13,349 nt of DNA from an uncultured Clostridia bacterium (GTDB taxonomy: Bacteria; Bacillota; Clostridia; Christensenellales; Aristaeellaceae), in contig CAJFUU010000225.1 of assembly GCA_904420265.1 (NCBI GenBank), positions 1-13,349 on the forward strand. Reading direction: 5' to 3'. Both the position numbers and the translations under genes were made by a program. Of this stretch, positions 1 through 6,885 are shown in pieces. The notes below the pieces were generated by a model, which saw only the letters and a list, made by a program, of their open reading frames with translations, ran no database searches and had not been told where the DNA came from. Position 1 is the first letter of the stretch. Every line of letters starts with the position of its first letter.

Positions 1-2
1 AC

Positions 3-215
3 CCCGCCACGCTTTACCCCGCCCGCAACATGCGCCAGGCGACGGTGATCACCTACGATTCCGGGTATGCGGACTATCTATCCACACTGTTGTTTTTGCT
101 GCCCCTGGACGAAGCGCTGGAAACGGCGGAAGCGCTGGAGGGCGTAGAGGCGGTTTTCATTGCCAACGACGGGACTTTACAAATGACAAGTGGCGCGAAA
201 GGTCTGATGCTTTGA
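3..215 (+). CDS. apbE: ApbE-like FAD:protein FMN transferase, C-terminal end (5' truncated by window)
   Basis: The reading frame is open from the window edge and stops with TGA at 213-215, leaving about 70 codons. The family attaches FMN from FAD to a threonine of flavoproteins such as Rnf or Nqr subunits, usually on the outer face of the membrane. The visible part matches the family's C-terminus: a DPxTxxPA-like start (P-A-T-L-Y-P-A), then the segment DSGYADYLSTLLFLLP, which corresponds to the conserved ADxLSTxLFxxG helix, a short acidic helix (EALETAEALEG), and a final VEAVFIANDGTLQMTSG strand pair. The ATG at 30 is internal to the domain and is not taken as the start. The catalytic and FAD-binding N-terminal part lies outside the window, so activity cannot be judged. 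The stop overlaps the next gene's ATG by one base (TGATG), suggesting cotranscription and translational coupling. Confidence 0.75.
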   Translation, partial: PATLYPARNMRQATVITYDSGYADYLSTLLFLLPLDEALETAEALEGVEAVFIANDGTLQMTSGAKGLML

Positions 216-1216
216 TGTTTTACGAGCCGTACAGCCGGCGCGGCGAGCGGCGCGAACGCGCGCGGGAGCGGCGGGGCTGCGCGCCGCGGGCGTTGTGGTT
301 CCTGTGCAAACTCGCGCTCAAGCTGGCGGTGCTTGTGTTGGTGCTGGCACTGGTCGCCTTCGCGCTGCCGCCGGGGCTTTTCAACGTAGAGCCGCAAACA
401 GATCTGTCCATCGCCGCCGGCCTGCCCGATTCGCATGTCAACATACTCGTGTTGGGCGTGGATGAAGACCGCGGCAACTCCCAGCGCTCGGATTCGATGA
501 TGATCCTCTCGGTGGGCTATAATTCCGTAAAACTGACCTCCATTTTGCGCGATACGGTGGTGAATATTGAAGGCCACGGCCAGAGCAAAATCAACGCCGC
601 CTACGCATACGGCGGCGCGGAGCTGGCCATGCGCACGGTGAACCAGGCGTTTGGCATGAACATATCAAAATACGTCGTCGTCAGCTATCAGGCGCTGGCC
701 AAGCTGGTGGACGCGGTGGGCGGCATAGGCATCGTCATTTCTGAAGAAGAAATGAACCACATCAACATCAATACCGCCCCATACGCTTCCATGGAGGGCG
801 CCGAGGAATACCTCGGCTATCCGGTGGAAAGGCTCACCCAGTACAGCGCCGACGGCGAAACCCCCGTGCATTTGAACGGCCTGTACGCCCTCAATTACGC
901 GCGCATCCGCAAGCTGGACAGCGACTTTACCCGCACCTCCCGCCAGCGCAGGGTGGTTCAGGCCGTGCTCGCCAGCATGCGCGCCCACCTCGCAAACCCG
1001 GCGATGTATGTGAAAATCTTCGATGTCCTCAAAAACAACGTGAATACCAATATGAATGTGGTGGAAATTGTTTCCCTGGGCATGAAGGCCCTGGTGCATG
1101 GGGAAATTGAGCAAATGCGCCTGCCCGTGGACGGGACGTATAACGATAACGGCTCGAGCATCTCAATCGACGTGGCGGCCAACGCCGCCGCGCTGCGGGC
1201 GTTTATCTACGGTTAG
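215..1216 (+). CDS. LCP (LytR-CpsA-Psr) family cell-wall glycopolymer ligase
   Basis: A 333-residue protein. Residues 1-25 are very arginine-rich and cytoplasmic; residues about 27-50 form one membrane helix (LKLAVLVLVLALVAFAL), leaving an extracellular LCP domain from about 75. Family hallmarks are visible: ILVLGVDEDRG (77-87), RSDSMM (91-96), the LRDT arginine-aspartate pair (111-114), SKINAAYAYGG (124-134), VDAVGGIGI (165-173) and the late ALNYARIRK with RxSRQRR (225-246). These are the residues that hold the polyprenyl-pyrophosphate substrate and metal in the family. LCP enzymes move teichoic acid or capsular polymers from lipid carriers to peptidoglycan, or regulate wall assembly. The start is either ATG at 215, overlapping the apbE stop, or the adjacent TTG at 212; the ATG is preferred. 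A weak AAAGG lies about 12 bases upstream, consistent with coupling to the upstream gene. Which polymer it ligates cannot be told. Confidence 0.9.
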   Translation: MFYEPYSRRGERRERARERRGCAPRALWFLCKLALKLAVLVLVLALVAFALPPGLFNVEPQTDLSIAAGLPDSHVNILVLGVDEDRGNSQRSDSMMILSVGYNSVKLTSILRDTVVNIEGHGQSKINAAYAYGGAELAMRTVNQAFGMNISKYVVVSYQALAKLVDAVGGIGIVISEEEMNHININTAPYASMEGAEEYLGYPVERLTQYSADGETPVHLNGLYALNYARIRKLDSDFTRTSRQRRVVQAVLASMRAHLANPAMYVKIFDVLKNNVNTNMNVVEIVSLGMKALVHGEIEQMRLPVDGTYNDNGSSISIDVAANAAALRAFIYG

Positions 1217-1247
1217 GAAAGCGTTGGCCTCCGCTTCGAGGGCCGCA

Positions 1248-1455
1248 GCCTGTCAAAACTCCAAGAGAGTGCGAGAGGATTGTCGCCTTTCCACATTTCA
1301 AACGTCTCCGGCGGCGTATACGCCGGGGGTGTGGCGATTTTTGCGTCGGAAAAACCATTCCCCAGAGTAAGAATCGCTTTCTTGCAGTTTTTGCGCCCGG
1401 AGACCAGCAGGATTTCGGCGGTCGTGACGGGAGAACTTGCTTCCCCTGCCGCTTT
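1248..1455 (+). repeat. Dispersed intergenic repeat, family A, copy A-1
   Basis: Starts after a GGCC...GGGCC hairpin (1229-1247) with CCTGTCAAAA, then a purine-rich GAGAGTGCGAGAGG segment. The GC-rich hairpin core around 1305-1330 contains GGCGTATACGCC. It is followed by GGCGATTTTTGCGTCG, an AAAAACCATT segment, CAGGATTTCGGCGG and GTCGTGACGGGAG. The same order of blocks recurs at 3213, 3568 and 8071. Boundaries are approximate. Confidence 0.75.
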
Positions 1456-1503
1456 TCCCGTGCTTTGACGCCGTTTCCCTCCCTCGCCCCGACGCGCATC
1501 CTT

Positions 1504-1547
1504 ACCGGCGCATTGCGGGCGAAATATCTGTGCCTGCGCGCGCCGGT
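1504..1547 (+). promoter_or_regulatory. Long hairpin in the cat upstream region
   Basis: Arms ACCGGCG (1504-1510) and CGCCGGT (1541-1547) enclose a second pairing, GCGGGC with GCCTGC, around an 11-base AT-rich loop. Only GTTTGG follows, so it is not a typical intrinsic terminator. It lies about 180 bases before cat. A role in cat attenuation is possible but is pure inference. Confidence 0.3.
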
Positions 1548-1728
1548 GTTTGGAGGGGATGCGCGCCCAGCCGCAATGCGGCTTCAAATCCGCAGCAGCT
1601 GTTTTGAGAGCCGGACGGTCATGCCGCCGAAGTTCCAAACGGCCCGCGGATATTGGGCGTTCTTCGCGAAAAGCGCGCCATCCCGGGCGGCGCGCCGCAA
1701 AACGTTCCGGAACAAGGAGGAAACGCGT

Positions 1729-2385
1729 ATGGGCTGGACAAAGATTGACCGCTCGCAATGGAAGCGCGAAGCATATTTTCGACACTATTATGAAGACGTC
1801 CCCTGTTTTTACAGTATGACTGTCCATCTGGACATTACACGCCTGCACGCGGCAAAACTCCGCCTGCAACCGGCGATGCTCTATCTGCTTGCCCGTGTTA
1901 TTAACCGTCATGAAGAGTTCCGCATAGCGTTGGTGGACGCCCAGCCCGGCGTGTACGACGTGCTTTTCCCCTCCTATACGGTGTTTCACCCGCAAACGGA
2001 GACGTTTTCCAACCTCTGGACCGAATACCGCGCGGACTTTGCCGACTTCCTGGCGCGTTACGACGAGGATGTGCTCCTTTACGGGAACAGCGAAGGGTTC
2101 ATGCCCAAACCCAACGCGCCGGAAAATCTTTTCACGGTTTCCACGTTGCCCTGGGCCCGTTTCGAAAGTTTTCACCTGCATCTGCCCCGGGGGAATGATT
2201 ATCTCCTGCCCATTTTCACCATAGGGCGTTTTTTCAAGCAGGAGGGAAAAATACTACTGCCGCTCGCGCTGCAAGTACACCACAGCGTCTGCGACGGCTT
2301 TCATGCCTGCCGGTTTGTGCAGGAAGTGCAGTCCTTGCTGGACGCAGCGGGAACGCCGGGCGCATGGAGCGAAGCAACCCCCTGA
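1729..2385 (+). CDS. cat: Type A chloramphenicol O-acetyltransferase
   Basis: A 218-residue enzyme, the usual CAT length, that transfers acetyl from acetyl-CoA to the 3-hydroxyl of chloramphenicol in the cytoplasm. The start is ATG 1729 with AAGGAGG at 1714-1720; it gives the family's normal N-terminus (M-G-W-T-K-I-D, then SQWKREAYFRHYY). Landmarks are FYSMTVHLDIT (27-37), NRHEEFR (59-65), PSYTVFH (81-87), ETFSNLWTEY (91-100), VSTLPW with the conserved serine (Ser138), the DYLLPIFTIG strand (157-166) and HHSVCDGFH (184-192) holding the catalytic histidine (His185) and structural aspartate (Asp189). No key residue is missing, so it should be active, and the resemblance is to the clostridial and staphylococcal branch. 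The gene stands alone, with repeat elements on both sides (1248-1455 and 2966 onward) and no transposase or integrase in the window. Codon use looks like its neighbours, so a recent arrival is not obvious. Confidence 0.95.
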   Translation: MGWTKIDRSQWKREAYFRHYYEDVPCFYSMTVHLDITRLHAAKLRLQPAMLYLLARVINRHEEFRIALVDAQPGVYDVLFPSYTVFHPQTETFSNLWTEYRADFADFLARYDEDVLLYGNSEGFMPKPNAPENLFTVSTLPWARFESFHLHLPRGNDYLLPIFTIGRFFKQEGKILLPLALQVHHSVCDGFHACRFVQEVQSLLDAAGTPGAWSEATP

Positions 2386-2965
2386 CCACGCATGGTTTTC
2401 GCGCCTTCAAAAACGTCGCCCCGCACAATTTGCAACGGCGCGCAGGCGGTTTTCGTTGGCATCGCCGGGATATCCGCAGAAGCTGGCGAAGCGCAGAAGT
2501 CGCTGAACGCCGCTGCGTACTGGCCCGAAGGGGGAGGAAAAGAGCGGCGCTGCACCATGGACGGTTTACCATTCCAATTCAGTGGTTCCGCTTGTGCAGA
2601 AAGGTGTTGCCGCCCGATGGATGCATCCACGCGGAATCCATAATGGAAGAGCCGTTTTGAACATGGCCAACTGTTCCGTTGCCGCGAACTTTGCCCAGGA
2701 ATGCCGCCGCCCGTTCCTTGTCTTTGGCGATTGCGGACAAAGCGCTTGCCCAATCCCGTCTTACCCCGGTAGCCCCAGCCGGGACGGTCGTTTCCACCGC
2801 GGCCGTGCCGGCGTCCGATGGGATTTGCGTTGGCGAAACCGTTCGCCCGCATTGCCGGACGCGCACTGCACGCATGGCGATCCATGCATCGACGCAGGGC
2901 ATGCACAAAGCACGCCCGGCTCGCGGGCGCGCATCGTACAAAATCTGAAAAACCAAAAAATGGCC
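2386..2965. other. Non-coding stretch after cat, nothing recognised
   Basis: Several overlapping open frames exist on both strands, as expected for GC-rich non-coding DNA, but none has a credible ribosome binding site, family motif or consistent codon bias. No clear intrinsic terminator follows cat. It could be decayed coding sequence, but no family is recognisable. Confidence 0.5.
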
Positions 2966-3194
2966 AGGCGCTTGAGCGCCTTCGGCCTGTCAAAAAACCT
3001 TCCGAGAAGGAAGGCGTACAGCGTTCCTGTGGTCGCAGCCGCAGGAACGCCGTAAAAAACGGTCATTATCGGAGATATGGCCCCGAAAGCGGGTTCCCCA
3101 CGGCGAAAAGGCCGGCAATTTCGCAAAAAGCCAAAGTTCTTTCGCCAATCAACGCTTCTCGAAATAACAGTTTTGCTGCTTTTTAACAGCCCGC
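2966..3194 (+). repeat. Dispersed intergenic repeat, family B, copy B-1
   Basis: Begins with the hairpin GGCGC-TTGA-GCGCC (2967-2980) and CTGTCAAAAAACC (2987 onward). The body contains AACGGTCATTATCGGAGATATG, CCCACGGCGAAAAGGCCGGC, ATTTCGCAAAAAGCC and CAACGCTTCTCGAAATAACAG. A second copy in the opposite orientation lies at about 8340-8556 and matches over roughly 200 bases. B-1 is directly followed by family A copy A-2. Confidence 0.75.
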
Positions 3195-3531
3195 AGGCGT
3201 ATGAGCGCCCCAAGCTGTCAAAAAAGCACGGGAGAGCGCGAAAAAGCCGAAAACCTTTCGCATTTTCATCGTCCCCGGCGGCAGGTTAAAAACCCTTCTG
3301 GTTTTTAAGCCGGCTAAAGCCGACCCCGACCGATTTTGACGATTTGGAAAATCGGCAAAATCGCTTCGTGTACGGCGGGGACGAGACGATTTTTGCGTCG
3401 AAAAAACCATTTTCCAGAGCATAAATCGCTTCCTTGCAATTTCCTTGCCCAGAAATCCGCAGGATTTCAGCGGAAACCGGTGGGGTGGTCGTGACGGGAG
3501 TTATTACTTCCCCATCCACCAACTTATCAAA
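3195..3531 (+). repeat. Dispersed intergenic repeat, family A, copy A-2 with loop insert
   Basis: Starts with the hairpin-like AGGCGTATGAGCGCC (3195-3209) and CTGTCAAAAAAGC. The core left arm CGTCCCCGGCGGC ends near 3282 and the right arm GTGTACGGCGGGGACGA starts near 3368. The roughly 85 bases between them are absent from the other three copies. Downstream it follows the family order: ACGATTTTTGCGTCG, AAAAAACCATTTTCCAGAGC, CAGGATTTCAGCGG, GTCGTGACGGGAG and CCCCATCCACCAACTTATC. Confidence 0.75.
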
Positions 3532-3548
3532 ATCCTTTTTGGAAGCTG

Positions 3549-3770
3549 AGGCGCATGAGCGCCCTCCGCCTGCCAAAAACTACAAGAAGGCGGAAAATCT
3601 TTCGCCTTCGTACTTTGAGCGTCCCCAGCGGCGTGTATGCCGGGGCGGCGATTTTTGCTCTGGAAAACAAGGTTTCCCGACGCAAAAAGCATTTTCTTAC
3701 AGTCCCCGCGCCCGGGGACCCACAGGATTTCAGCGGAAATCGGTCAGGCTGTCCGAAAGCTCCCGTTTCC
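3549..3770 (+). repeat. Dispersed intergenic repeat, family A, copy A-3
   Basis: Starts with the hairpin GGCGC-ATGA-GCGCC (3550-3563), then CTGCCAAAAACTAC. The core hairpin (3621-3646) is followed by GGCGATTTTTGCTC. Further blocks are AAACAAGGTTTCCC and CACAGGATTTCAGCGGAAATC, the latter also in A-2. It lies immediately after A-2 in the same orientation. The right boundary is uncertain. Confidence 0.7.
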
Positions 3771-3828
3771 ACCATCCAGTTGCACAACAAAAAACGGGTT
3801 TGGTTCGAGTTTATGTGCATTCGGTATA

Positions 3829-3860
3829 GAAAAATCGTCCGAAAAATAGTTTTCGGACGA
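3829..3860 (-). terminator. Intrinsic terminator for the minus-strand reductase gene
   Basis: A perfect 11-bp stem, TCGTCCGAAAA paired with TTTTCGGACGA, around a 4-base loop (3835-3860). Read on the minus strand it is followed by TTTTCTATACC, a short T-run. It lies about 140 bases beyond the stop of the gene at 4003-4860. On the plus strand there is no T-run. Confidence 0.7.
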
Positions 3861-3920
3861 CTTGTGGCAGAGGTGGTCGAAGACGCAAAACCTTTTATAT
3901 CTTGCGGCTTCGGCAAAGGC

Positions 3921-3996
3921 AAAACTGCCTCGGCTCAAATTAAAAATTCCAGACGCGACGCCCGGCGGGGGAAATACGCCCCCGTCCGCCAGCTTG
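3921..3996 (+). repeat. Partial copy of the 3' module of family A
   Basis: CTCAAATTAAAAATTCCAGA, GACGCCCGGCGGGGGAAAT and CGCCCCCGTCCGCCAGCTTG here match, in the same order, the end of copy A-4 (8229-8290: CTCAAATTGAAAACTTGAGA, GCCGGCGGGGGAGAC, CCCCTGTCCACCAACCTG). It lies just downstream of the minus-strand reductase stop. Confidence 0.6.
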
Positions 3997-4002
3997 AGCG
4001 TC

Positions 4003-4860
4003 TTATTCGTAAGCGCGGATCAGCGCCTGCGTGCCCTCGTTGCCGTAACCGTGCGCCTCCAGGGCGCGGAACATGGCCAGCACCTTCTCCAATACCGGCA
4101 AGGGCAGTTCGCGCAGGCGGGCCTCGCCGTCGGCCAACGTCATATCCTTGACGAAATGCTTGATAAAAAAGCCGGGCGCGTAATCCTCGCGCAGCATCTT
4201 GGGACCATTATTGAGCATCTGCCAGGAAGAAGCCGCGCCGCCGCTTATGGCGCTCAGCATCGCTTCCGTGTCCAGTCCCACGGCGCGCCCGTAGGCCACG
4301 GCCTCGCACACGCCCGCCAGCGTGCCGGCGATGGCAACCTGGTTGGCCATTTTCGTATGCTGGCCGCTGCCGGCCTTGCCCATATACAAAACGCTTTTGC
4401 CCATGGCCTCCAAAATGGGCAGACAGGCCTCGAAAGTTTCGCGCTCGCCGCCGACCATAATGGAAAGCGTGCCCTCGCGCGCGCCCGTATCGCCGCCGGA
4501 AACCGGGGCGTCCAGCGCGCGCAGGCCCTTTGCCTGGGCCTCGAGGAAAATGCGTTCGGCCAGGCGTGGGCTGGTGGTGGTCATGTCGATAACCGGCACG
4601 CCCGTGCGGGCGTTTTCCAGAATGCCGTCTGCGCCGAAGTATACCTCCTCCACGTCGGGGGGAAAGCCCACCATGGTAATGACCGCGTCCGCATCCCGCA
4701 CGCAGTCGGCCACGCTTTCTTTCCACACCGCGCCCGCCTCGATCGCCTCCTGCGCCTTGGCCTTGGTGCGCGTATAAGCGTTGACTTCGTAGCCGTGCTT
4801 CAAAAGGTTTTTCACCATGCCATTGCCCATCACGCCTACGCCGATAAACCCAATCTTCAT
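4003..4860 (-). CDS. 3-hydroxyisobutyrate dehydrogenase family NAD(P)-dependent oxidoreductase
   Basis: A 285-residue beta-hydroxyacid dehydrogenase, the family's normal length (3-hydroxyisobutyrate dehydrogenase, tartronate semialdehyde reductase and relatives). The N-terminal Rossmann fold begins at once with IGFIGVGVMG (GxGxMG at 7-12). The substrate-binding loop DAPVSGG is at 117-123, and the catalytic lysine sits in GQHTKMANQ (Lys170, with Asn174 nearby). The all-helical C-terminal domain carries the conserved KDMTLA (238-243). Nothing essential is missing, so an active cytosolic reductase or dehydrogenase is expected. The exact substrate (3-hydroxyisobutyrate, 2-hydroxy-3-oxopropionate or another short hydroxyacid) cannot be read from the sequence. 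The start ATG is preceded by AGGGAGGT (4869-4876 on the plus strand), eight bases away. The gene stands alone, divergent from the gene at 5004, with a terminator at 3829-3860. No pathway partner is adjacent. Confidence 0.9.
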   Translation of the reverse strand: MKIGFIGVGVMGNGMVKNLLKHGYEVNAYTRTKAKAQEAIEAGAVWKESVADCVRDADAVITMVGFPPDVEEVYFGADGILENARTGVPVIDMTTTSPRLAERIFLEAQAKGLRALDAPVSGGDTGAREGTLSIMVGGERETFEACLPILEAMGKSVLYMGKAGSGQHTKMANQVAIAGTLAGVCEAVAYGRAVGLDTEAMLSAISGGAASSWQMLNNGPKMLREDYAPGFFIKHFVKDMTLADGEARLRELPLPVLEKVLAMFRALEAHGYGNEGTQALIRAYE

Positions 4861-4941
4861 AGGGCCTTACCTCCCTGTCTGTGCAGTCTGCCTCTTATGC
4901 TGTCAAGTTCGCCGCATACGCTGGGTTTTCCTGCCGGTGCA

Positions 4942-4970
4942 TTGACAAATTATTGTTTATAGTGCATAAT
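4942..4970 (+). promoter_or_regulatory. Sigma-A promoter for the CmpB-like gene
   Basis: TTGACA (4942-4947), a 17-base spacer and CATAAT (4965-4970). The ATG at 5004 follows about 33 bases later, so the leader is short. It lies in the divergent region shared with the gene at 4003-4860. Confidence 0.8.
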
Positions 4971-5003
4971 ATTTCTGAAATTATCACGGCATTGGGAGGG
5001 CGT

Positions 5004-5705
5004 ATGGCGCATCCACTGGCGACTTGGTTTCTCTGGTTCATCATTTACAGCTTCATCGGTTGGGCGTACGAGAGCATCCTTTGCTCCGTTGCGGGCCGCA
5101 AGGTGGTCAACCGTGGATTTTTGAACGGTCCGGTCTGCCCGATATACGGAACCGGCGCCGTGGCAGTGGTATATGTGCTTTCGCCGCTGGCGGACCGGCC
5201 CGTATTTTTGTTTTTCGCCAGCGCCATACTTACCACCGCGCTGGAATACTTCACCTCCTGGCTGATGGAGGTCCTCTTCCATGCCCGCTGGTGGGACTAC
5301 TCCCAGCGCTTTTTGAACATACACGGCCGCGTGTGCCTGCGTGGGTTTGTGGCCTTCGGCGCCATGTCTGTGCTGGTGGTGCGCTATGTGCATCCCTGGG
5401 TATCCTCGTTGACGGCGCGCCTTTCTTCCCATGCTACGCTCATACTGGCCGCAGTGTTGGCTTTGTTGTTTGCCGCCGACCTTGCCGCCACGTTGGTCAC
5501 CGTATTGGGGCTGGACAAACGCCTGCGCGCCGCCCGGGAACTCATCGAACGGCGCTTGGAAGAGCGCATTCCCCGTCTGCGCGGCCTGCACGCTTTCCAG
5601 ATGAAGCGCCTTTCCAACGCCTTCCCCGGGCTGGATTTTACCCGGTACCATGAGGAATGGCAGCGTCTGCGCGAAAAACTCAAACATAAGCCCACGAAAC
5701 TGTAA
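5004..5705 (+). CDS. CmpB-type (putative ABC transporter type IV) membrane protein
   Basis: A 233-residue polytopic membrane protein resembling the family annotated as putative ABC transporter CmpB. Start ATG 5004 has GGGAGGG (4994-5000), rather close, and sits just downstream of a good promoter; an upstream in-frame ATG at 4881 lies before that promoter and is rejected. Membrane segments are at about 8-28, 51-60, 66-84, 112-130 and 146-168. Conserved family signatures are RGFLNGPVCPIYG (38-50) and EYFTSWLMEVLFHARWWDYS (81-100), followed by NIHGRVCLRG (105-114). The last 60 residues are a basic, charged, probably coiled cytoplasmic tail. The family is widespread in Clostridia and its transport role is a database assumption rather than a demonstrated one; no ATPase partner is nearby. 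Function is therefore unknown. Confidence 0.85.
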   Translation: MAHPLATWFLWFIIYSFIGWAYESILCSVAGRKVVNRGFLNGPVCPIYGTGAVAVVYVLSPLADRPVFLFFASAILTTALEYFTSWLMEVLFHARWWDYSQRFLNIHGRVCLRGFVAFGAMSVLVVRYVHPWVSSLTARLSSHATLILAAVLALLFAADLAATLVTVLGLDKRLRAARELIERRLEERIPRLRGLHAFQMKRLSNAFPGLDFTRYHEEWQRLREKLKHKPTKL

Positions 5706-5934
5706 TGCGGCGCATGTTTCCCGCGAATGCAGGTTTCGAAGGCCCGGCAATCGCCGTATGCCGTCCGGGAGAAAGGCCTGTGCCATTTGCTGAAAGGAAT
5801 CCGGCGGCTTGTGAGCAGGAAAAACACGCTATACTGCGCATGGAGAGGGCGCTCAGAATAGAGAACGCGCTTCTGTTCGCCGCGCGAAGCAGTAACGGCG
5901 CCTCCGCCCGGCCCTGAACCGCGCCAAAGAGGGG

Positions 5935-5981
5935 CTTTAAGGCGGCGTTTTATGGCAACCGTACGCCCGGCGGCCTTAAAG
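5935..5981. repeat. Inverted repeat, 9-bp arms
   Basis: CTTTAAGGC (5935-5943) and GCCTTAAAG (5973-5981) are perfect inverted arms separated by 29 bases. No T-run follows. Role unknown. Confidence 0.5.
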
Positions 5982-6201
5982 GCGGGAAACGGCGCGCCCG
6001 TCATAAACCCGGACGCATGCAAAGCATATGCAAGCGAAACCTCCTTGGGATATTGCCAAACGCAACAGATTGCCAGAGTGATGAAAAAGACCGCAGGGCA
6101 GGGAATCTTGCCGGAGCGCAAGCGATCGCAGGCCGCAAGCGCGGTTGACGCGGCAAACAAAATCGTTCCTGTCTGTCGGGGCTATTTGCGGGCTTTGTCT
6201 G

Positions 6202-6239
6202 CGCTCCGAAACCGCCCCGGCGCAAGCGGAGCGGTTTTT
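6202..6239 (+). terminator. Terminator-like hairpin with alternative pairings
   Basis: CGCTCCG (6202-6208) can pair with CGGAGCG (6227-6233), or AAACCGC (6209-6215) with GCGGTTT (6231-6237), the latter running into TTTTT. The two pairings exclude each other. No gene or clear promoter directly upstream explains it. Confidence 0.4.
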
Positions 6240-6492
6240 CATGCCTCAAAGGCGGATCAGGGCGCAAAGATTGCTTTTGCACGGGGCAGATTTTTCACGC
6301 CGGCGCGATTTGGCGAGGAGGGGCGCAACGGCAAAGCCCAATCCGCCAAGACGGAAAACACGTCCATAGCGTTTGCGCCTGGGTGCACAGGGGATTCGCC
6401 GGCCGCAAACGCAAAATATGCCAAATATCCAGCCTGCTTTGCCGCCGGGTTTTCCAGGTTTGGAAAGAGTTTGTTAAACCACCAAAAGACGC

Positions 6493-6521
6493 TTGACAGT
6501 CTGGAGCGGATATGGTATTCT
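6493..6521 (+). promoter_or_regulatory. Sigma-A promoter of the putative ncRNA
   Basis: TTGACA (6493-6498), a 17-base spacer and TATTCT (6516-6521). Predicted transcription start is about 6528, exactly where a hairpin (GGTTAG-ATTAAA-CTAACC, 6529-6546) begins. No protein gene starts within the next 250 bases. Confidence 0.8.
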
Positions 6522-6527
6522 CTTCTC

Positions 6528-6794
6528 GGTTAGATTAAACTAACCGCACGCGGGGAAACCCCTTCCAATACGGCCATGCGTTTGGAAGCAGACCTCCGCC
6601 CCGCGTTGCGTGAATCCGGGCCCGTCCCGGCACGTTTTGGACCGGCGTGCGGGGAACGCGGCGGGCACGGCGCTTATCGAACCGGCCCTCTTTCCTGCTC
6701 AAGGGCGCGGACGCGCAAGCGTTCGCGGCGGGTGAGAGGGCCACCGCCTCCTTTTGAACCGGCGCGATGCAGTCTGCATCCGCGCCGGTTTTTT
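6528..6794 (+). ncRNA. Putative structured RNA of about 265 nt, class unknown
   Basis: A consensus promoter and a strong terminator bracket this stretch, which has no credible ORF. In order the RNA can form a 5'-end hairpin (6529-6546); a stem CGCGGGG / CCCCGCG around a TTCCAA / TTGGAA hairpin (about 6549-6605); CCGGG / CCCGG flanked by CGTG / CACG; GCCCT / AGGGC; and a 9-bp stem capped by a GCAA tetraloop (6706-6727, with one G-U pair). A GGCGGGTG / CACCGCC hairpin (6727-6748) and the terminator hairpin follow. I checked by eye for SRP RNA, RNase P RNA, tmRNA, 6S, T-box and cobalamin signatures and did not find a full set of conserved motifs. It may be a free regulatory RNA, or a leader for the regulator gene at 6977 if the terminator is read through; that gene appears to have its own promoter at 6797-6825. 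Confidence 0.6.
6757..6794 (+). terminator. Strong intrinsic terminator of the ncRNA
   Basis: AACCGGCGCG (6757-6766) pairs with CGCGCCGGTT (6781-6790), extended inside by ATGCA / TGCAT around a 3-base loop, followed by TTTT (6791-6794) inside a six-T run. Confidence 0.9.
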
Positions 6795-6796
6795 GG

Positions 6797-6825
6797 TTGA
6801 CTTTTCGCCCCTTCGGCGCTATGCT
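6797..6825 (+). promoter_or_regulatory. Sigma-A promoter for the XRE-membrane regulator
   Basis: TTGACT (6797-6802), a 17-base spacer and TATGCT (6820-6825), directly after the preceding terminator. The leader to ATG 6977 would be about 145 bases. Confidence 0.6.
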
Positions 6826-6885
6826 TTTGGCGGCGCCCCTGAAAAAGCGCCGTTTGCAACCGCCGCGCGCGCAATTGACAAGGCC

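Larger units (their letters stand above)
1217..1728. other. Non-coding stretch between LCP gene and cat
   Basis: No protein gene is supported here. The frame of cat stays open back to 1465, but that extension is composition-driven, lacks a ribosome binding site and resembles no CAT N-terminus. The left part (1248-1455) is a family A intergenic repeat. The right part holds a long imperfect hairpin (1504-1547) and a small palindrome GCCGCAATGCGGC (1570-1582). No clear sigma-A promoter for cat was found. Confidence 0.6.
5706..6492. other. Non-coding stretch without recognisable gene
   Basis: Open frames here (for example 5952-6533 on the plus strand) lack ribosome binding sites and any family motif. 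Visible items are an inverted repeat CTTTAAGGC / GCCTTAAAG (5935-5981), a weak TATACT at 5830-5835 without a well-spaced -35 box, and a terminator-like hairpin at 6202-6239. It does not carry the A or B repeats as far as I can see. Confidence 0.5.

Noticed and set aside
1213..2181. Minus-strand ORF of 322 codons over the LCP-cat gap and cat
   Set aside because: It runs antisense through cat and a family A repeat; its apparent similarity to ORFs at 3286-3576 only reflects the shared repeat DNA.
3862..4962. Long plus-strand ORF of 366 codons
   Set aside because: It lies antisense over the well-supported reductase gene, has no ribosome binding site and looks like the complement of a coding sequence (His- and Ala-rich).
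5952..6533. Plus-strand ORF of 193 codons between the CmpB-like gene and the ncRNA
   Set aside because: No ribosome binding site, no recognisable domain, and it ends across the ncRNA promoter.
6528..6794. Cobalamin riboswitch or T-box leader
   Set aside because: GTGAATCCGGG and GGGCCACC recall parts of a B12 element, and GGGTG with a terminator recalls a T-box. The required conserved boxes (a proper GCCACTG box, or the TGGNACCGCG stretch) are absent, and the downstream gene does not fit either class.
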